DNA of 64,000 nt from Takashimella koratensis (Eukaryota; Basidiomycota; Tremellomycetes; Trichosporonales; Tetragoniomycetaceae): contig BCKT01000002.1 of the NCBI GenBank assembly GCA_003116875.1, positions 186,001 through 250,000 of the forward strand, given 5' to 3'. The position numbers and the translations under genes were made by a program. Of the stretch, positions 25,863 to 36,605 are shown piece after piece. How positions within the stretch are numbered: position 1 is the stretch's first letter; the number at the start of each line of letters is the position of its first letter. The notes beneath the pieces are model-generated. The model made no database searches. It was given only the letters and a program-made list of their open reading frames with translations, and was not told where the DNA came from.

Positions 25863-27266
25863 TCACCCCACCGACGAACTCTCCCCCCCGTCTTGGGCCT
25901 CTCCCTTGGTATCATCCGGATCTCCGACCGTGTCGCTGCCTCCCGCGGACGGGATCGAAGACGGACGAATGGAAAGGTTTGTGATCGATTGCTCCCCGCT
26001 GGAGCCCGCCGAGACATCGAGTATCTTTTGCTTGGAAGAGGATGGACCGCCAATCAGCCCAGATTTGATGGTCAGAGCCGTCTTTTTGAGATCTTGGTCC
26101 CCTTTCATGGAAATCCCGGCGAGGAGGATGGCAATTGAGTCAACAGGGGAGGTTCCCGGGGGGATGGATCGGTAAGAAATGATGTACTGGTATCCAATCC
26201 CAGCACACTTCCAAATCTCTTCAAAGTGGGTCGGAGGCTCAATGTCGGGGTCGTAGCAGATATCGGTGGCAGCGCGATTGAGGAGCTCCGAACAAAAAGT
26301 GCGAGCTCTGAGCTCTTGTTCGACACCCCAACTCTCAAGCATTCTCAGGTTGTTGTTGATGACCCTGGCGAATGTCTTCTTGAATGAGATATCGGTGTCG
26401 ACGAGGAAGACACATTCGGGGTCGAGAAAATCCGAGATGAGGGCGTGAGGAACGATCGAAATGTGGATCATAGGGAGTGAGGAGCTTTGGGAGAAGTCTG
26501 CTCCGCCGTAGAGCGTCAGAGGAGGATGGCCGAAAAGTCGGGTGGGAGTGCTCCAAAGTGAGAGCATGTCAAGGATCGTGGGAGGTTCGCCGTCGATTTC
26601 GACGTTTCCCCCTCAACCGGTCGCATGTGCCTTGTCCTGCATTTCGGCGTCGTCAAGAGGGAGAGATTCCAATTGGATTTCGGTCACCACAATCTTATCC
26701 GCAGATGGAACGCTGGTTGGGGCTGCAATGACTAGGGTGTCGTTGTCGAGAAGTTTCTCCGGGGGCCTGTCACGTCTGTCGAAGAGACGGTTCAAGAGCT
26801 GTGAAGACAGACTTCGGGCAATCGAGGACCCTTGTGAAGCATCCTCCCCCAAAATCTGTTTAACCACCATCATGGCCGCCCTCTCCGGTCTCAACTTGCA
26901 CATCTGCAAGAGTTCCTCGGCCAGGACGTTCCTGGTGACAGAATCGAGATTCAAACGGTGGGTACACGGCTGTTGGTCGATGAACGTCACTTCCAGATAT
27001 CCTCTCGCCAAGATCGTCAACTTGTTCTCGCTCCTCTCAACCATTTCGATGAAAGGATGGGTCGAACATTCATTGCGTTCGAGAGTGTTGTTCACGATGA
27101 TCGTTGTGTCGGACGGATTCCACAGTCGCTTCGCTTGAGATCGAGACTTGAGCCTCCTTCTCAGGAAGCCTATGTCCCAATTTTCGACTTCTTCTTCATT
27201 GAGAGCAAGGACTTCCGCATCTTCGACATCTGTCTCTCCGGAGTAGTTACTCGACGAGTCAGACAT
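25863..27266 (-). pseudogene. paralogue B1: single-exon family member with an in-frame TGA
   Basis: From ATG 27266 (MSDSSSNYSGETDVED) one frame of 468 codons runs to a stop at 25863, broken only by TGA at 26615-26613 (codon 218). Homology to B2 (30.1-31.5 kb) continues on both sides of it: YLEVTFIDQ / YLEITFLDQ, LVIAAPTS / LIIPTTNY and HATG-stop-GGN / DATGGCG before it; PPTILDML / PPGSVLNIL, CSELLNRA / CEAILDRA and GIGYQYIISY / GLDGYTYLIRF after it. No intron signal explains the stop. The C-terminus is Ser/Gly-rich. Either a recent nonsense mutation, readthrough or RNA editing would fit. Function unknown; no signal peptide or TM. Confidence 0.7.
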
Positions 27267-28573
27267 GCTTGTCGACTGAGGGGTCAATGTGATGATCGGT
27301 GTAGAGGTCGTCGGCGGTGTCGATTTGGTCGTTCGTGGGTATGAGTGAGAAAGAACGAAGAGGGGAAAGGGGCGAGAAAAGTCCCCAGGTTATATCTCCT
27401 GCCCTTGAGGCCTGTACACACCGCCAGCTCCACCCTCACCGACACTCCTTACAATCACGACAGCACTCTCGACTATTGGCAAATAATGACCATAAAACTT
27501 CATTCAGGCGTATACTCCAAGCGACGTCATTTGCCGGTCCTCACAACATAATTACCACCTTTCATTGCCTCCAAAGCCCTTGGGAGAACTCGGAAACGGT
27601 GAGTAAGCCATAGCTGATTTACTCATTCCTGTCGCCGTTTCCTACTTCCAGGTAACTACGGACCTCTGTGATCAAAGCATGACATTTGTTAGGACTACAG
27701 ACGAACTGACGTTAAAAAATCCAGAGCGATTCATGCACTGGGACAGGGGCCTTTAGACACATCAGGTAGACTGCTCAACATGTAGGATTGACACAGATGC
27801 GAGCCAAGACATTCTTTAAGGACATGTGGAAGAGAGACGATGAAACATACCGTTCGACTGACCGTGAGTCCAAAGAGTATTGCATGAAAAATGAGGGCCA
27901 ATTCGAATGTAACTTGTCAACCAAAGCGTATCATTGATTGACGACGAGCAGGGTATGTTAGAATTCAAAGGGTTGGGGATCCATCTCTCAACGCTACAGA
28001 CTAGCTACTTTTATCTCCCTGCTCTGCCTCGACCGCTTGTGCGTCGCCCATGTATTCCCATCGTTTTCGTCCGCCTCAACCGCTGGTGGTCGGAGCGCCG
28101 CAGCGCTACCCAATGTTTCGTTGGTTTCCGCCTGCGCCACCGCGCCAGAATCTTATTCGGCATCCCAGGTACCTCGGTACCGCACGGATCGCTTCCGCAG
28201 TACTCCGCCGTCACACCTAACAGGGTAGGGTGCCGAATCCCACTTGAACGATCCGTCGTGTTCCATCTGCAACGGTGAATAACTCATCTCTCCCAACGAG
28301 CTGTCGCGATCGTAAAATCCGATTTGATCTGATGTCATCTTGGCATTTGAACTCTCTTGGAAAGGCAGGTATATCCCTCATCCACACAGCATGTATCTCT
28401 TCATCCCTTGGGATTGGGAAGGATCAGTGTCAATCAAACGTAAGAGTGATGGCAAAGAGTGCGGGACGGCTGAGGTCTGACCGGGAGCGGGTCAACAGTG
28501 AACTCTCCATGACGGGGTATAGGATGAGAAAATGCACCATAAAAACACCAGAGACAATCGAAAAAAGTAAAAT
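27267..28573. other. 1.3-kb interval without a supported gene
   Basis: Contains the promoter side of B1 (an A/T-rich TATA-like GATATAAC on the minus strand near 27395) and one arm of a ~48-bp dispersed repeat at 28166-28214. Short frames only. Confidence 0.4.
28166..28214 (-). repeat. ~48-bp dispersed repeat, arm 1
   Basis: On the minus strand about 83% identical to plus 37559-37607, including the exact core GATCCGTGCGGTACCGA. The two copies are in opposite orientation, 9.4 kb apart. Confidence 0.6.
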
Positions 28574-29469
28574 CTATAAACCTGTCAAGGTGATTGGAAC
28601 CAGGTCCGAAGTCGAGCTGGCGAAGTTATTATTAACAATCGACTGTGCGCTTTCGCTGGCGTAGAAATAATTATTGGTCGTGTCCCAGTACAGGGTCGGC
28701 ACAATGTTTCCATCGCCGCTTCCCTCTGGCCAGTTGACATAGAGGTTGTTGTTCGAATCGTAGTTCCAAATGGACGTCGAGGTAGACCTCGTTGGGGATC
28801 CTCCATCGTTGGAGTTGCCATTGTCGTAGAAATCGACCACGCTACGGAAGCGATCAGTGGGCTGGGCAGACGAAGAGTTGTCGACTTACCCAGTGGTTGA
28901 AGACCAGGTAACACTTCCATCTTCTCCAGCAATGGTGTGTTGTCCATCAACAGTCACCAAGGTGAAGCCGTTGGCTCCCGATACTGTGGGCTTGGCGAAC
29001 TGTGAGGCACTTGCAAGCTAGAGTTGATGAGCGTGTTGGCCGAGGACGAGCGGAAGAGACAGAAAACAAACGAGGATTCCATCCTCCAGACCTTCACACT
29101 TACAGGAACGACAACGATGTAAAAATCGGAAGTATATCCCAAGTAGCCCACAACCGTGCCTGCTGCATTGGTCGCCTGGACTAAAAGGGGTATCAGCATT
29201 GAGCAGCTGATGGGGAAGAGGTATTCACTCACTATAGTCACCACTTATCGGGATCTGACTCCTTTTCGCCAAGGCAGCTGCACCCCACGTTAGCATTCGC
29301 CGTGCGACCAGCACGACTTACCCCCAGGTTTCGAAGGACGGTACATTCGTTTCGGGGGATTGGGAGGGAGGCCTCTTGCGAATCTCTCAGCATTGTTGAG
29401 CTCTCTGGAAAGACTCAGAGTCGCCAGCAAAAGGACGAAGAGTGAAGTGAGCAGCTGTTGGAAGAGCAT
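28574..29469 (-). CDS. secreted protein of the ARGLPP type
   Basis: Five exons from ATG 29469; exon 1 is 29469-29322 and exon 2 is 29277-29233. Donors are GTAAGT/GTGAGT and phases agree. It opens with a signal peptide (MLFQQLLTSLFVLLLATLSL), then NNAERFARGLPPNPPKRMYRP, a short Arg/Pro-rich segment with a possible KR processing site (LAKRSQIP), and a ~150-residue beta-rich domain full of N/S/T/G/Y (GYLGYTSDFYIVVVP, VTWSSTTG, SIWNYDSNNNLYVNWPEG, LYWDTTNNYFYASES), ending ITLTGL. I know the ARGLPP-x-PP-KR start from many Agaricomycete secreted proteins of unknown function. It probably acts at the cell surface or outside; enzyme activity is not indicated. Confidence 0.75.
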
Positions 29470-30094
29470 GACGAATTGGTGATGTATGGGGATCGCTGGC
29501 TCTTTTCGAGACTTTTATATGGAATGACTCAGCACCTGACGTGTCAACGCCCACGGAGTAGGCCAGCCAATCTGTCCGATGCGCATATGCTCCTAAGGTT
29601 GGGTTTTCCATTCTTGTTTACGGATGATAAGCACCCATCGGACGCAACCCAATTTTAAACGTGCCAGTCCGGTCACCGTGCCTGGACGCCAAACAACCTT
29701 TTTGGCGTACTTTCGAACTGTCAGATGGTTTCTGTCCATGCATATCGGATGGGTCAACAAGCGCAAACATCCATCCCTTGGCTTAGCACACCTTAGCCAC
29801 AGGGACGGCTCGCAGCATTCTGCGAATGACCAACAGCTGGTTTACAGTAGAGAAGAGCAAGTCGTCAGTACCGAACATTGGAGAAAGCACAAGACCGCGA
29901 CCGAGTCGTTAACCACATGTTTCTCCACTAGCCTCCGAAGACTCGCTTCCTCCACCCGAGCTCCCGTCCTCCCACTCTCTCTCAAAACGTCTTCCAGTCG
30001 CTTCCCCACCAAGGATGTTTGCCCTCCTCCTCCTATCTTCTTCCTCATCCTCCTCTTCCTCGTCTTCCACTGAGCAAAATTCCCCAAGATAGCG
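29470..30094. other. intergenic
   Basis: Upstream of the secreted-protein gene and downstream of B2. A TTTTATATGG element on the minus strand near 29512-29522 could be its TATA box. No gene supported. Confidence 0.4.
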
Positions 30095-31389
30095 CTAAAC
30101 AAATACCCCAGCTATTTCTTCATCAACCTTGACGTCAGGAAGGAAGAACCGGTCGAGACCAGTCTGAGATTTCCCACGCCGGAAACAAGCTTTGGGTGAG
30201 GGATCGTAAAACCTGATCAAGTACGTATACCCGTCGAGGCCGCTGCACTCTGGTCGCCCTTTACTGTAGATGTTTTCATCGTCGAGACTATCGCAGAGCT
30301 TGAAAATGGCACGATCAAGGATGGCCTCGCAGTAATTCCTGTCGAGCTTATCGAGGACAAACCCGGGGTCGATATTGGACAGCTCCGCGTTGAGCCGGCT
30401 CGTTATCTTGTCGATAGCTTCTTCGTCGAGAGGGAGTTCGATCTCACTGCCGGTTCTGAAAGGGTTTTCAATCGTGGCAACAGTCCAAATACCGATCTCG
30501 ATCGTCAGAGGGGCGTTATCATCTTGTTCGGACTCGGAGGAGTCACTATCTTGTTCGGACTCGGGGGCATCATCACCTTGTTCGGACTCTTTTGGCGACG
30601 ATGGGAGCCATCGCAACTCTCCGTGTAACCGCAACGGAGGTCGTTTACTTTTGTTCAGGAGTGACGGGAACGACCTGAGTATGTTAAGGACGGAGCCGGG
30701 AGGTTTAGTCTGAAAGGTTCCACAGCCCCCAGTTGCGTCTGCTTGCTGTTGCATGCTATGCTCAAGGGTAAGAAATTCGAGCTCGGCGAAGTAATTTGTG
30801 GTCGGGATAATCAATTTATTTTCGCTGAGAAGCTTTCCAGGAAAGCCCTTGCCGTAGGCCACTGCCCACAGTGACCGGTCACCAAGGCGGTCCGTGATGA
30901 TTGACGAGCCACCCATCCCTAGCTTTTTGTCAGAGACGAAACTGGCGAAAAGATTGGCTTGTTGTTGGTAGAGAGAGGCGAACTCGTATGCCAGCATATT
31001 CTTCATCTGTGCATCGAGAAAGAGTAGATGGGTCCACGGCTGGCGCGTTTTCAACTTCCGTTTTTCCCGTTCGTCTTCAGTTGCCGGGTCCAGTTCGTCG
31101 ATTGTCTGATCAAGGAATGTGATTTCCAAATACGATTTGGACGGAAACTTCAGTAAATCATCCTCAATCGTCGGTTCCTCGAGCCAAGAATGGACCGTCA
31201 TGCAAGCACTTTCCTCCAGGCATCTCTGGAGAATCAGTCGTGTGTCACTCAAGGTCCACGGCCGATTTGTGTGCTTCTCGAGTTCGGTCCCGAGGACTCG
31301 GGGGCTCCATTTCATCACTTCTTCATGTGTAAGACCAGATGTATCAGCGGTATCCGACTCGTTGTCGGCATCCTGGTGGCATCCGACAT
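30095..31389 (-). pseudogene. paralogue B2: single-exon family member, start uncertain or frameshifted
   Basis: A single frame runs from upstream of 31.5 kb to a stop at 30095 with no stop inside. However, the first in-frame ATG lies only at the Met of EEVMKWSPRVLG, inside the region alignable to B1 (EEEVENWDIGFL). An ATG at 31389 in another frame begins MSDA, matching the MSDS start of B1, so a frameshift just after the start codon is possible. Otherwise it aligns to B1 along its length. An acidic spacer has three imperfect SEQ-type repeats (ESEQGDDAP, ESEQDSDS, ESEQDDNAP; about 30520-30595). C-terminal motif GLDGYTYLIRFYDPS. No TM, signal peptide or known domain. Confidence 0.6.
30520..30600. 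repeat. 3-copy coding minisatellite in B2
   Basis: Three imperfect ~30-39-bp units around TTGTTCGGACTC encode the Glu/Ser/Gln/Asp repeats of the B2 acidic spacer. Confidence 0.7.
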
Positions 31390-32268
31390 CTTCGGTAAAG
31401 GATAGGCGAGTCGTGATCTGTGGCAAGTTTTGCACGGCAGTGGAATCGAGTGGCCGCCGGTCGCGATACCGTCGGTGATATTGTTGTCGGTGGGCTCGCC
31501 GAGTGCTCGTGCGATTGTGTTTGTTCAATGTTTCGTCGTGTATTACCAGGCAGTATGGTGGTGAAGGAACGGTGATGCAGTGTGGAGATGAGTGTCTGGT
31601 AGTCGGCGGCTTGGGATTGGGTATAAAGCTCTATTCGCAAGAAGTCGGCGAGGTGGTGGCCTATGTCGGATACAAAGCTGGCTGGAAATAAGCAAGCGGT
31701 CACAGCTCAGAGCACAGCTTATATCATCGCTTGGTGTGCTCCACGAGTCACGAACAGCTCCACTCCGACTAACTCTCCTTTAATGATCGGACTTTTGCTG
31801 CAGGGTTTCAGAGATTTGCGTAGGCAGAACGCCCGACATTTGCTCCAAGCGGCGTTCTCCAACAGTCCGATCAGCCTTCCTAACCACCTTTCATCTCTTC
31901 CACACTCCGTCCACAGAACCAACACTTTCGGGAGGATCTCGGGACAATCCTTGAAAGGTCGATCAGTGCACCTGGTTGGCACTTTCAAAGACCACACAAC
32001 CTTGGGCTCTCATGAGCTGAGTTGGTGGAGTTTCGGGTGATCCCAGATGAGACTGCTCGAAGGCAGCCTGATTTGCCTTCGCCTCTTGACCTCAGCGAGA
32101 ACAAAACATTCAGGGATCGAATGAGACGACTTCAGAGACTTGGAGAGTAGAGAAAGCCCGCAAGAGTATTTTAAGCCGCTCGTCAAGCAAAGATCATGCA
32201 TGCAGACGATTCTCCCCCAGACCCATAATATGGCTACCTCCGGTGAAGCACCCATCTTGGAAAGCTTT
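31390..32268. other. intergenic between B2 and A1
   Basis: Includes the open but ATG-less 5' extension of B2 and then spacer DNA. A TATAC-like element lies near 31623. No gene supported. Confidence 0.35.
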
Positions 32269-33300
32269 TCATTCGGTGACGCTGAAACCGATGTTGAAAG
32301 TATAGGAGGCGTTCCCCGAAGCATCCGTGGAGGGGGTTAGCTCCTCTTGTGACAGCGGGGTTCCGACGTCAGTCGTCTGCGTCAAGCGTTTGAGTGCTTC
32401 TACCGAGCAAGTCGAGAGCGCTACTGGCGGCAGCCAATCTTGGCAGCTGACTTTCATTGCCGACGCCAACATGGTGCAGGTGTCAACGTCCAGCGTCACG
32501 TTTTTGGAATAACCAGGATTAAACAAGTCCTCGAGCGCCGCAGAGGTCTCAATGGTGACCAGGGTGTTTTCAAGTTCGACAGATCCAAACTTTTTCGTCT
32601 CTTCTGAGGTTGGAAGGCGAACGGTGAGATCCAATGGCGAATTATGGGACACCTCAACAGTGGGCCACGCATTGATAATTTCGAGAATTGACGGTGGGGT
32701 TAACGCCTGCGACTGCTGAGTGAAGTCCACGGCGGCGGGTGAGGTGGAAACCTCACTTGGCTTACCCTCCATAAAGATGACCTTGCGGACCAGAACATCA
32801 TCGTGTCGGCCAGGATTCGCAGGCTCGCCGGTCATCACAAATGAGAGCGGATCAGAGGTGGATTCCGGTTCTGCGTTCAGTTTCGCAAGGTTATGCAAGA
32901 CACCCAACGACACCTGATATCCCAACACTGACTTTTTATCGTCATCAGCTGGGAGCCAAAACGGGATCGATCGATCTGGTCGACGACAGAAGGTGGTGTT
33001 GAATGCAGCCTTGAGAGCGGGAAGTAGGGTGGGATGGACAGGGATCTTGACTTGTAACTGTGCTTCGTCTGAGTCATAACATGCTGTTTCCACCATGAAG
33101 AAATCCCTAGGGAAGATTTGCAGTTCTCCGGACGCGTTCATTTCGAAAAGTAGCAGGTCACTGGAGATATCCCCGTGAGACCGTTGCAGATAATCCTTGA
33201 TATCTTGCAAAGGCGAAAGCTCACCTCTATTTCCGGCTCCATCTCTTGCGGAGGGAACGAATATAGCATCTTGAAAGCTTTGTTGGCCTGAAGCAGACAT
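32269..33300 (-). CDS. paralogue A1: single-exon family protein (343 aa)
   Basis: Intronless, ATG 33300 to stop 32269. The most diverged of four tandem type-A genes. Shared blocks: VKIPVHPTLLPALKAAFNTT, LPADDD, LGVLHNLAKLN, a central spacer, PSILEIINAWPTVEVSHNSP, LDLTVRLPTSEE, LVTIETSAALEDLFNPG, VTLDVDTCTMLASAMKVS, VEALKRLTQ and SYTFNIGF. The two halves suggest a duplicated or two-domain fold. No TM, signal peptide, zinc-binding or catalytic motif. TATA-like TATATAAAA on the minus strand near 33367-33358, about 60 bp before the ATG. Function unknown. Confidence 0.75.
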   Translation of the reverse strand: MSASGQQSFQDAIFVPSARDGAGNRGELSPLQDIKDYLQRSHGDISSDLLLFEMNASGELQIFPRDFFMVETACYDSDEAQLQVKIPVHPTLLPALKAAFNTTFCRRPDRSIPFWLPADDDKKSVLGYQVSLGVLHNLAKLNAEPESTSDPLSFVMTGEPANPGRHDDVLVRKVIFMEGKPSEVSTSPAAVDFTQQSQALTPPSILEIINAWPTVEVSHNSPLDLTVRLPTSEETKKFGSVELENTLVTIETSAALEDLFNPGYSKNVTLDVDTCTMLASAMKVSCQDWLPPVALSTCSVEALKRLTQTTDVGTPLSQEELTPSTDASGNASYTFNIGFSVTE

Positions 33301-33355
33301 ATTGGTGGTATGAGTTCACTGGATCAAATGACCTTGGACGGGAGAAGGACTTTCT

Positions 33356-33368
33356 GGTTTTTATATAC
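33356..33368 (-). promoter_or_regulatory. TATA-like element of A1
   Basis: Reads GTATATAAAAAC on the minus strand about 60 bp upstream of the A1 ATG. Confidence 0.5.
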
Positions 33369-33793
33369 CTACCCGGAGGATCATGGGTGGAATTTTAGTA
33401 AAGCCTTGTCTTGCTCTTCGGCAGGAAAACGCTGGTATCCTTTCAGGCAGCCGTAGAGGCTCGGGATCATTGTCACTCATTGCGATAAAAGACAATGTCA
33501 AAGCTGTCGGCGTTTCCTCCGCGACAGCGTCGACCAGATATCATCACAGGATGCGAAAGGAGGTCGCGAAGGCAAAGCTCAACAACACTCCCACAAGCTG
33601 CAGACGTCGAGTGAGCTATCTCGGAGCCGTATTTCTGCAACAACATCCGCCTTCGTTTTCGTCACATTTGCTGACCCTTTCACTCTCGCAAAACCCCCGA
33701 GGGTATCAAAAGAGGACGGTAAGAGGAGGAAATCGTTCCCTTCAACTGCTGTCTATACGCCCACCTGAAGAGATACTGACACTGCATAATCCT

Positions 33794-34984
33794 TCAATCC
33801 CTAGTAGTAAGGCTGAACGTGTACTTTTGTCCCAACCCTAGTTTGCGGTCGGACAAAACAGAGATCTCTCCCTTAGCCAGCGGGTCAACTTCACTCCCGG
33901 TCAGATGGACGACCCCAGCGTTTGCCAGCCTCTGTGGATCCATATCTTCTCCCCTGTCCAACGAATCCTTGGCAACATGCCTCATGGCGGCCCCCAGATA
34001 GCGACACGTGTCGAGATCGAGCAACACCTGCACGGACCCGTGTTCGTCGAACAAATCATTTACCGTCGCGTTTGCCAAGATGGTGAGCACTGGGCCAGAG
34101 TGATGGGTATCACCAAGACTAGCAAGTTCGTCTTGTGTAGCTAGCCTTGCTTTGAAGTGCAACGGAGGATCGATTCGGGCAAGCTGGGTTGGCCAACCTT
34201 GTATCACTTGAACAATTGTGCATTCATTCTCTAGAAAGATCTGCTGACAATCCGCGATCTCTTTAGACACGTTTGACCTATCGGGAAGGTGCTGAAAATG
34301 TACCGTGGTCTGATCAATGTTTTTAAACGTGCTAAGCAAGTCATCGAGCTTGCCTCTGCCTTCTCCGGTGGCAAACTTTAGAGTGTTGGCGATCGTCAAG
34401 GATGGAGCCGATTTGACCTTGGCGAAAAGATGCACTAAACCTTTGGAAAGCCTCTTTTCCAATCGCCAGAGGTCGTCTTCTTCATCTTCCGAGTCGTTTT
34501 GTGTGTCGTCAGCCATTTTGACATTGTCGCTTTCCCAGGCGTTGGCTGCCTGTTCGTGATTGTCCGGAATGCAACCTGAATAGCCGTCAGCATCTGAACT
34601 GTCCATTTCCTCATCCGCTGGAAGGCGATATCTCTTCGTTGGATGCGGCCGAGAATTGGCCATGAGAGCGAACGCGGTCTTGAGAGCGGCGACGATCTCG
34701 GCGCTAATGGGTATACAGTACGACTTGAGCGTCCGTTGATCTTGGACGAGAATCGATGGATCGACGTGGATCAAGGTCTCGCTGGTGTTGCCATAATCGA
34801 AGCAAAGGCAAGCTCGCTTCAATTTCCAGTCTATCGTCCGCAACAACTGCTGAGCTTCCGACAGCTCCCACAATCCATGGGTGGTGTCATCATTCACTGT
34901 GATGGGATACTTCTGCTCCTCCTCATCCAGTGCTTTGGAGAAAACCTGGAAAACTGTTGCGCTTTGGCGGATACTTGAGCTCAT
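33794..34984 (-). CDS. paralogue A2: single-exon family protein (396 aa)
   Basis: Intronless, ATG 34984 (MSSSIRQSATVFQ) to stop 33794. Aligns with A3 and A4 over its length: HGLWELSEAQQLLRTIDWKL (the W corresponds to the stop in A4), SILVQDQ, YCIPISAEIVAALKTAF, NSRPHPTKRYRLPADEE, LVHLFAKV, IVQVIQGWPTQ, HFKARLATQDELASLG, VLTILANATVNDLFDEHGS, VLLDLDTCRYLGAAM and LGLGQKYTFSL. It has an extra acidic insertion (NDSEDEEDD) after LPADEE. TATA-like TATATA at about 35048-35041. Function unknown; cytosolic or nuclear by default. Confidence 0.78.
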   Translation of the reverse strand: MSSSIRQSATVFQVFSKALDEEEQKYPITVNDDTTHGLWELSEAQQLLRTIDWKLKRACLCFDYGNTSETLIHVDPSILVQDQRTLKSYCIPISAEIVAALKTAFALMANSRPHPTKRYRLPADEEMDSSDADGYSGCIPDNHEQAANAWESDNVKMADDTQNDSEDEEDDLWRLEKRLSKGLVHLFAKVKSAPSLTIANTLKFATGEGRGKLDDLLSTFKNIDQTTVHFQHLPDRSNVSKEIADCQQIFLENECTIVQVIQGWPTQLARIDPPLHFKARLATQDELASLGDTHHSGPVLTILANATVNDLFDEHGSVQVLLDLDTCRYLGAAMRHVAKDSLDRGEDMDPQRLANAGVVHLTGSEVDPLAKGEISVLSDRKLGLGQKYTFSLTTRD

Positions 34985-35516
34985 TGTAGTGATGGAACGG
35001 ATACGTGTGGGAGGTCAAGTCAGAGACGAAAGGCAACCGGTATATACCCCACACTGTCTGGTTGTCGGTAGCGTATACAAGGCCAGCATCGTTTTCGAGC
35101 GGTTTCAGCTCTCCCTTGACCTCACACATTCCTTTCAGCTGTCACTGCGGAGTGCACTCCCTTTCGGTGACATGAGGTATGACAAAAGAGATGACAGCTG
35201 GATGGGGTGGACGGCCCACGGTTAAAACATGAGATCGTCGATCCCCCGGTCTAAGGCGTCATGTTCTAGAACTAGTGCAGTTCAGTGGCTGTGCATGTCT
35301 TTGCCATTTAACACCTCTCCTCTCCTCTCGAGCTTCAGAACAAGGTTGAAAATGACTAGACGACTTCGTCGACTGTTTGACATTGTTTTCAAATGCAAGA
35401 ACTTTTAGATCTTTAGTATGCAAGGAGACTGCGCGCTACTTTAGGGTAGGAAAAACACCTACGCCCAAAACAGCCGTCTTACTAGACTTGGTGCACATCC
35501 ATCAAATCGACCCACC
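34985..35516. other. A2-A3 spacer
   Basis: About 530 bp holding the A2 promoter and the A3 3' flank. No gene. Confidence 0.4.
35039..35050 (-). promoter_or_regulatory. TATA-like element of A2
   Basis: GGTATATACC, palindromic, about 58 bp upstream of the A2 ATG. Confidence 0.45.
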
Positions 35517-36605
35517 TTAATCCATCATAGCTGTATCGAGCTGCTCCTCCTCAAGCGTATCATCGAGACTAAAAGTGTAATTGTACCCCACTCCCAAAGC
35601 TACATGATTGCCGACCGCAATCTTTGACTGAGGAAGCGGGACAATGTTGGTCGATTTGGTTAACACCCTCACTGCCTGGTCCGCCAGATCTTGAGGAGTG
35701 GATTGATTGTACCTTGGATGTTTAGCCAGGTAAATCATCGCAGCGGCAAGAACTTGAACTGTTGCGACATCTGCTATCACTCGAAAGGAATGTTCATGAT
35801 CGAAAATGTCACTAACGGTACCATCACCTTCGATGGTGATGATATTGGATACTCTTGATCCCAGAGCTTCGGACTCAGCGGAAGACGCTCGACGCGAAAG
35901 CACGCGGAAAGGGAGATGGTTATGATCTATCGTGCGACAAGTCGGCCAGCCATCGATGACTCCAAGGATCGTTGAGTGTTTGGCAAGCAATGGATCTAGA
36001 GGGACTGGGTCCGAGGACGCGAATATCTCGGGAAACTTTTTGAACTGGATTAGTGTCTTCGTGACCGGTTTGGGGCCTTCGAAAGATCTCATTTCGGTCA
36101 CACGAGGACTGGTCGACATTGTGAATGTGTCCGAGTTTCCAAGAAAGCGCGCACAGGAGTTCTCGGCATCGGCATTGTAGTTGACCTTCGCAAAGTTATG
36201 GACCACAGCCTCAGAGAGCTCCTCCTCGTCCCACGGATTGTAGATATTAGTCGGATAAGGACGCGAGTTAATCGTTTTCAAGAATGCCATCTTGAACGCG
36301 AGAATGTTTTCCTCGCTCATAGGAATGGTATACACCGTTCTGTTGGACGTGTCTTTCACAACGATACTGTGATCGAAATGCAATTCGACCTCGTTGTCTT
36401 CAGCGCCAAACTCAAGCTCTAACACCGCCCTATTGAGTGACCATTTCACGGTCGTCAGCGGCTCTTGGGCCTGTTTCAGCTCCCAAAGGCCATGATCTCC
36501 TTCACCTTCAAGCTGTAGCAAGCCCATGAATTCATTGTCATCGAAATCATCTTCTTTATACTTGTTCCATAGAGCGACTTGTGATTGCTCGTTCGTTGAG
36601 GACAT
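35517..36605 (-). CDS. paralogue A3: single-exon family protein (362 aa)
   Basis: Intronless, ATG 36605 (MSSTNEQSQVALWNKYKEDD) to stop 35517. Closest to A4: FDDNEFMGLLQLEGE / FDDEEYEGFIQFDTE; GLWELKQAQEPLTTVKWSLN; VVKDTSNRTVYTIPMSEENI; NSRPYPTNIYNPW; VVHNFAKVN; ILGVIDGWPTC; LPFRVLSRRASS; IITIEGDGTVSDIFDHEHS; VATVQVLAAAMIYLAKHP; TPQDLADQAVRVLTKS; and LGVGYNYTFSLDD. The conserved Trp of the TVKW block is intact. The C-terminus is acidic (EEEQLDTAMMD). No known domain, TM or signal. No clear TATA in the first 150 bp. Confidence 0.78.
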   Translation of the reverse strand: MSSTNEQSQVALWNKYKEDDFDDNEFMGLLQLEGEGDHGLWELKQAQEPLTTVKWSLNRAVLELEFGAEDNEVELHFDHSIVVKDTSNRTVYTIPMSEENILAFKMAFLKTINSRPYPTNIYNPWDEEELSEAVVHNFAKVNYNADAENSCARFLGNSDTFTMSTSPRVTEMRSFEGPKPVTKTLIQFKKFPEIFASSDPVPLDPLLAKHSTILGVIDGWPTCRTIDHNHLPFRVLSRRASSAESEALGSRVSNIITIEGDGTVSDIFDHEHSFRVIADVATVQVLAAAMIYLAKHPRYNQSTPQDLADQAVRVLTKSTNIVPLPQSKIAVGNHVALGVGYNYTFSLDDTLEEEQLDTAMMD

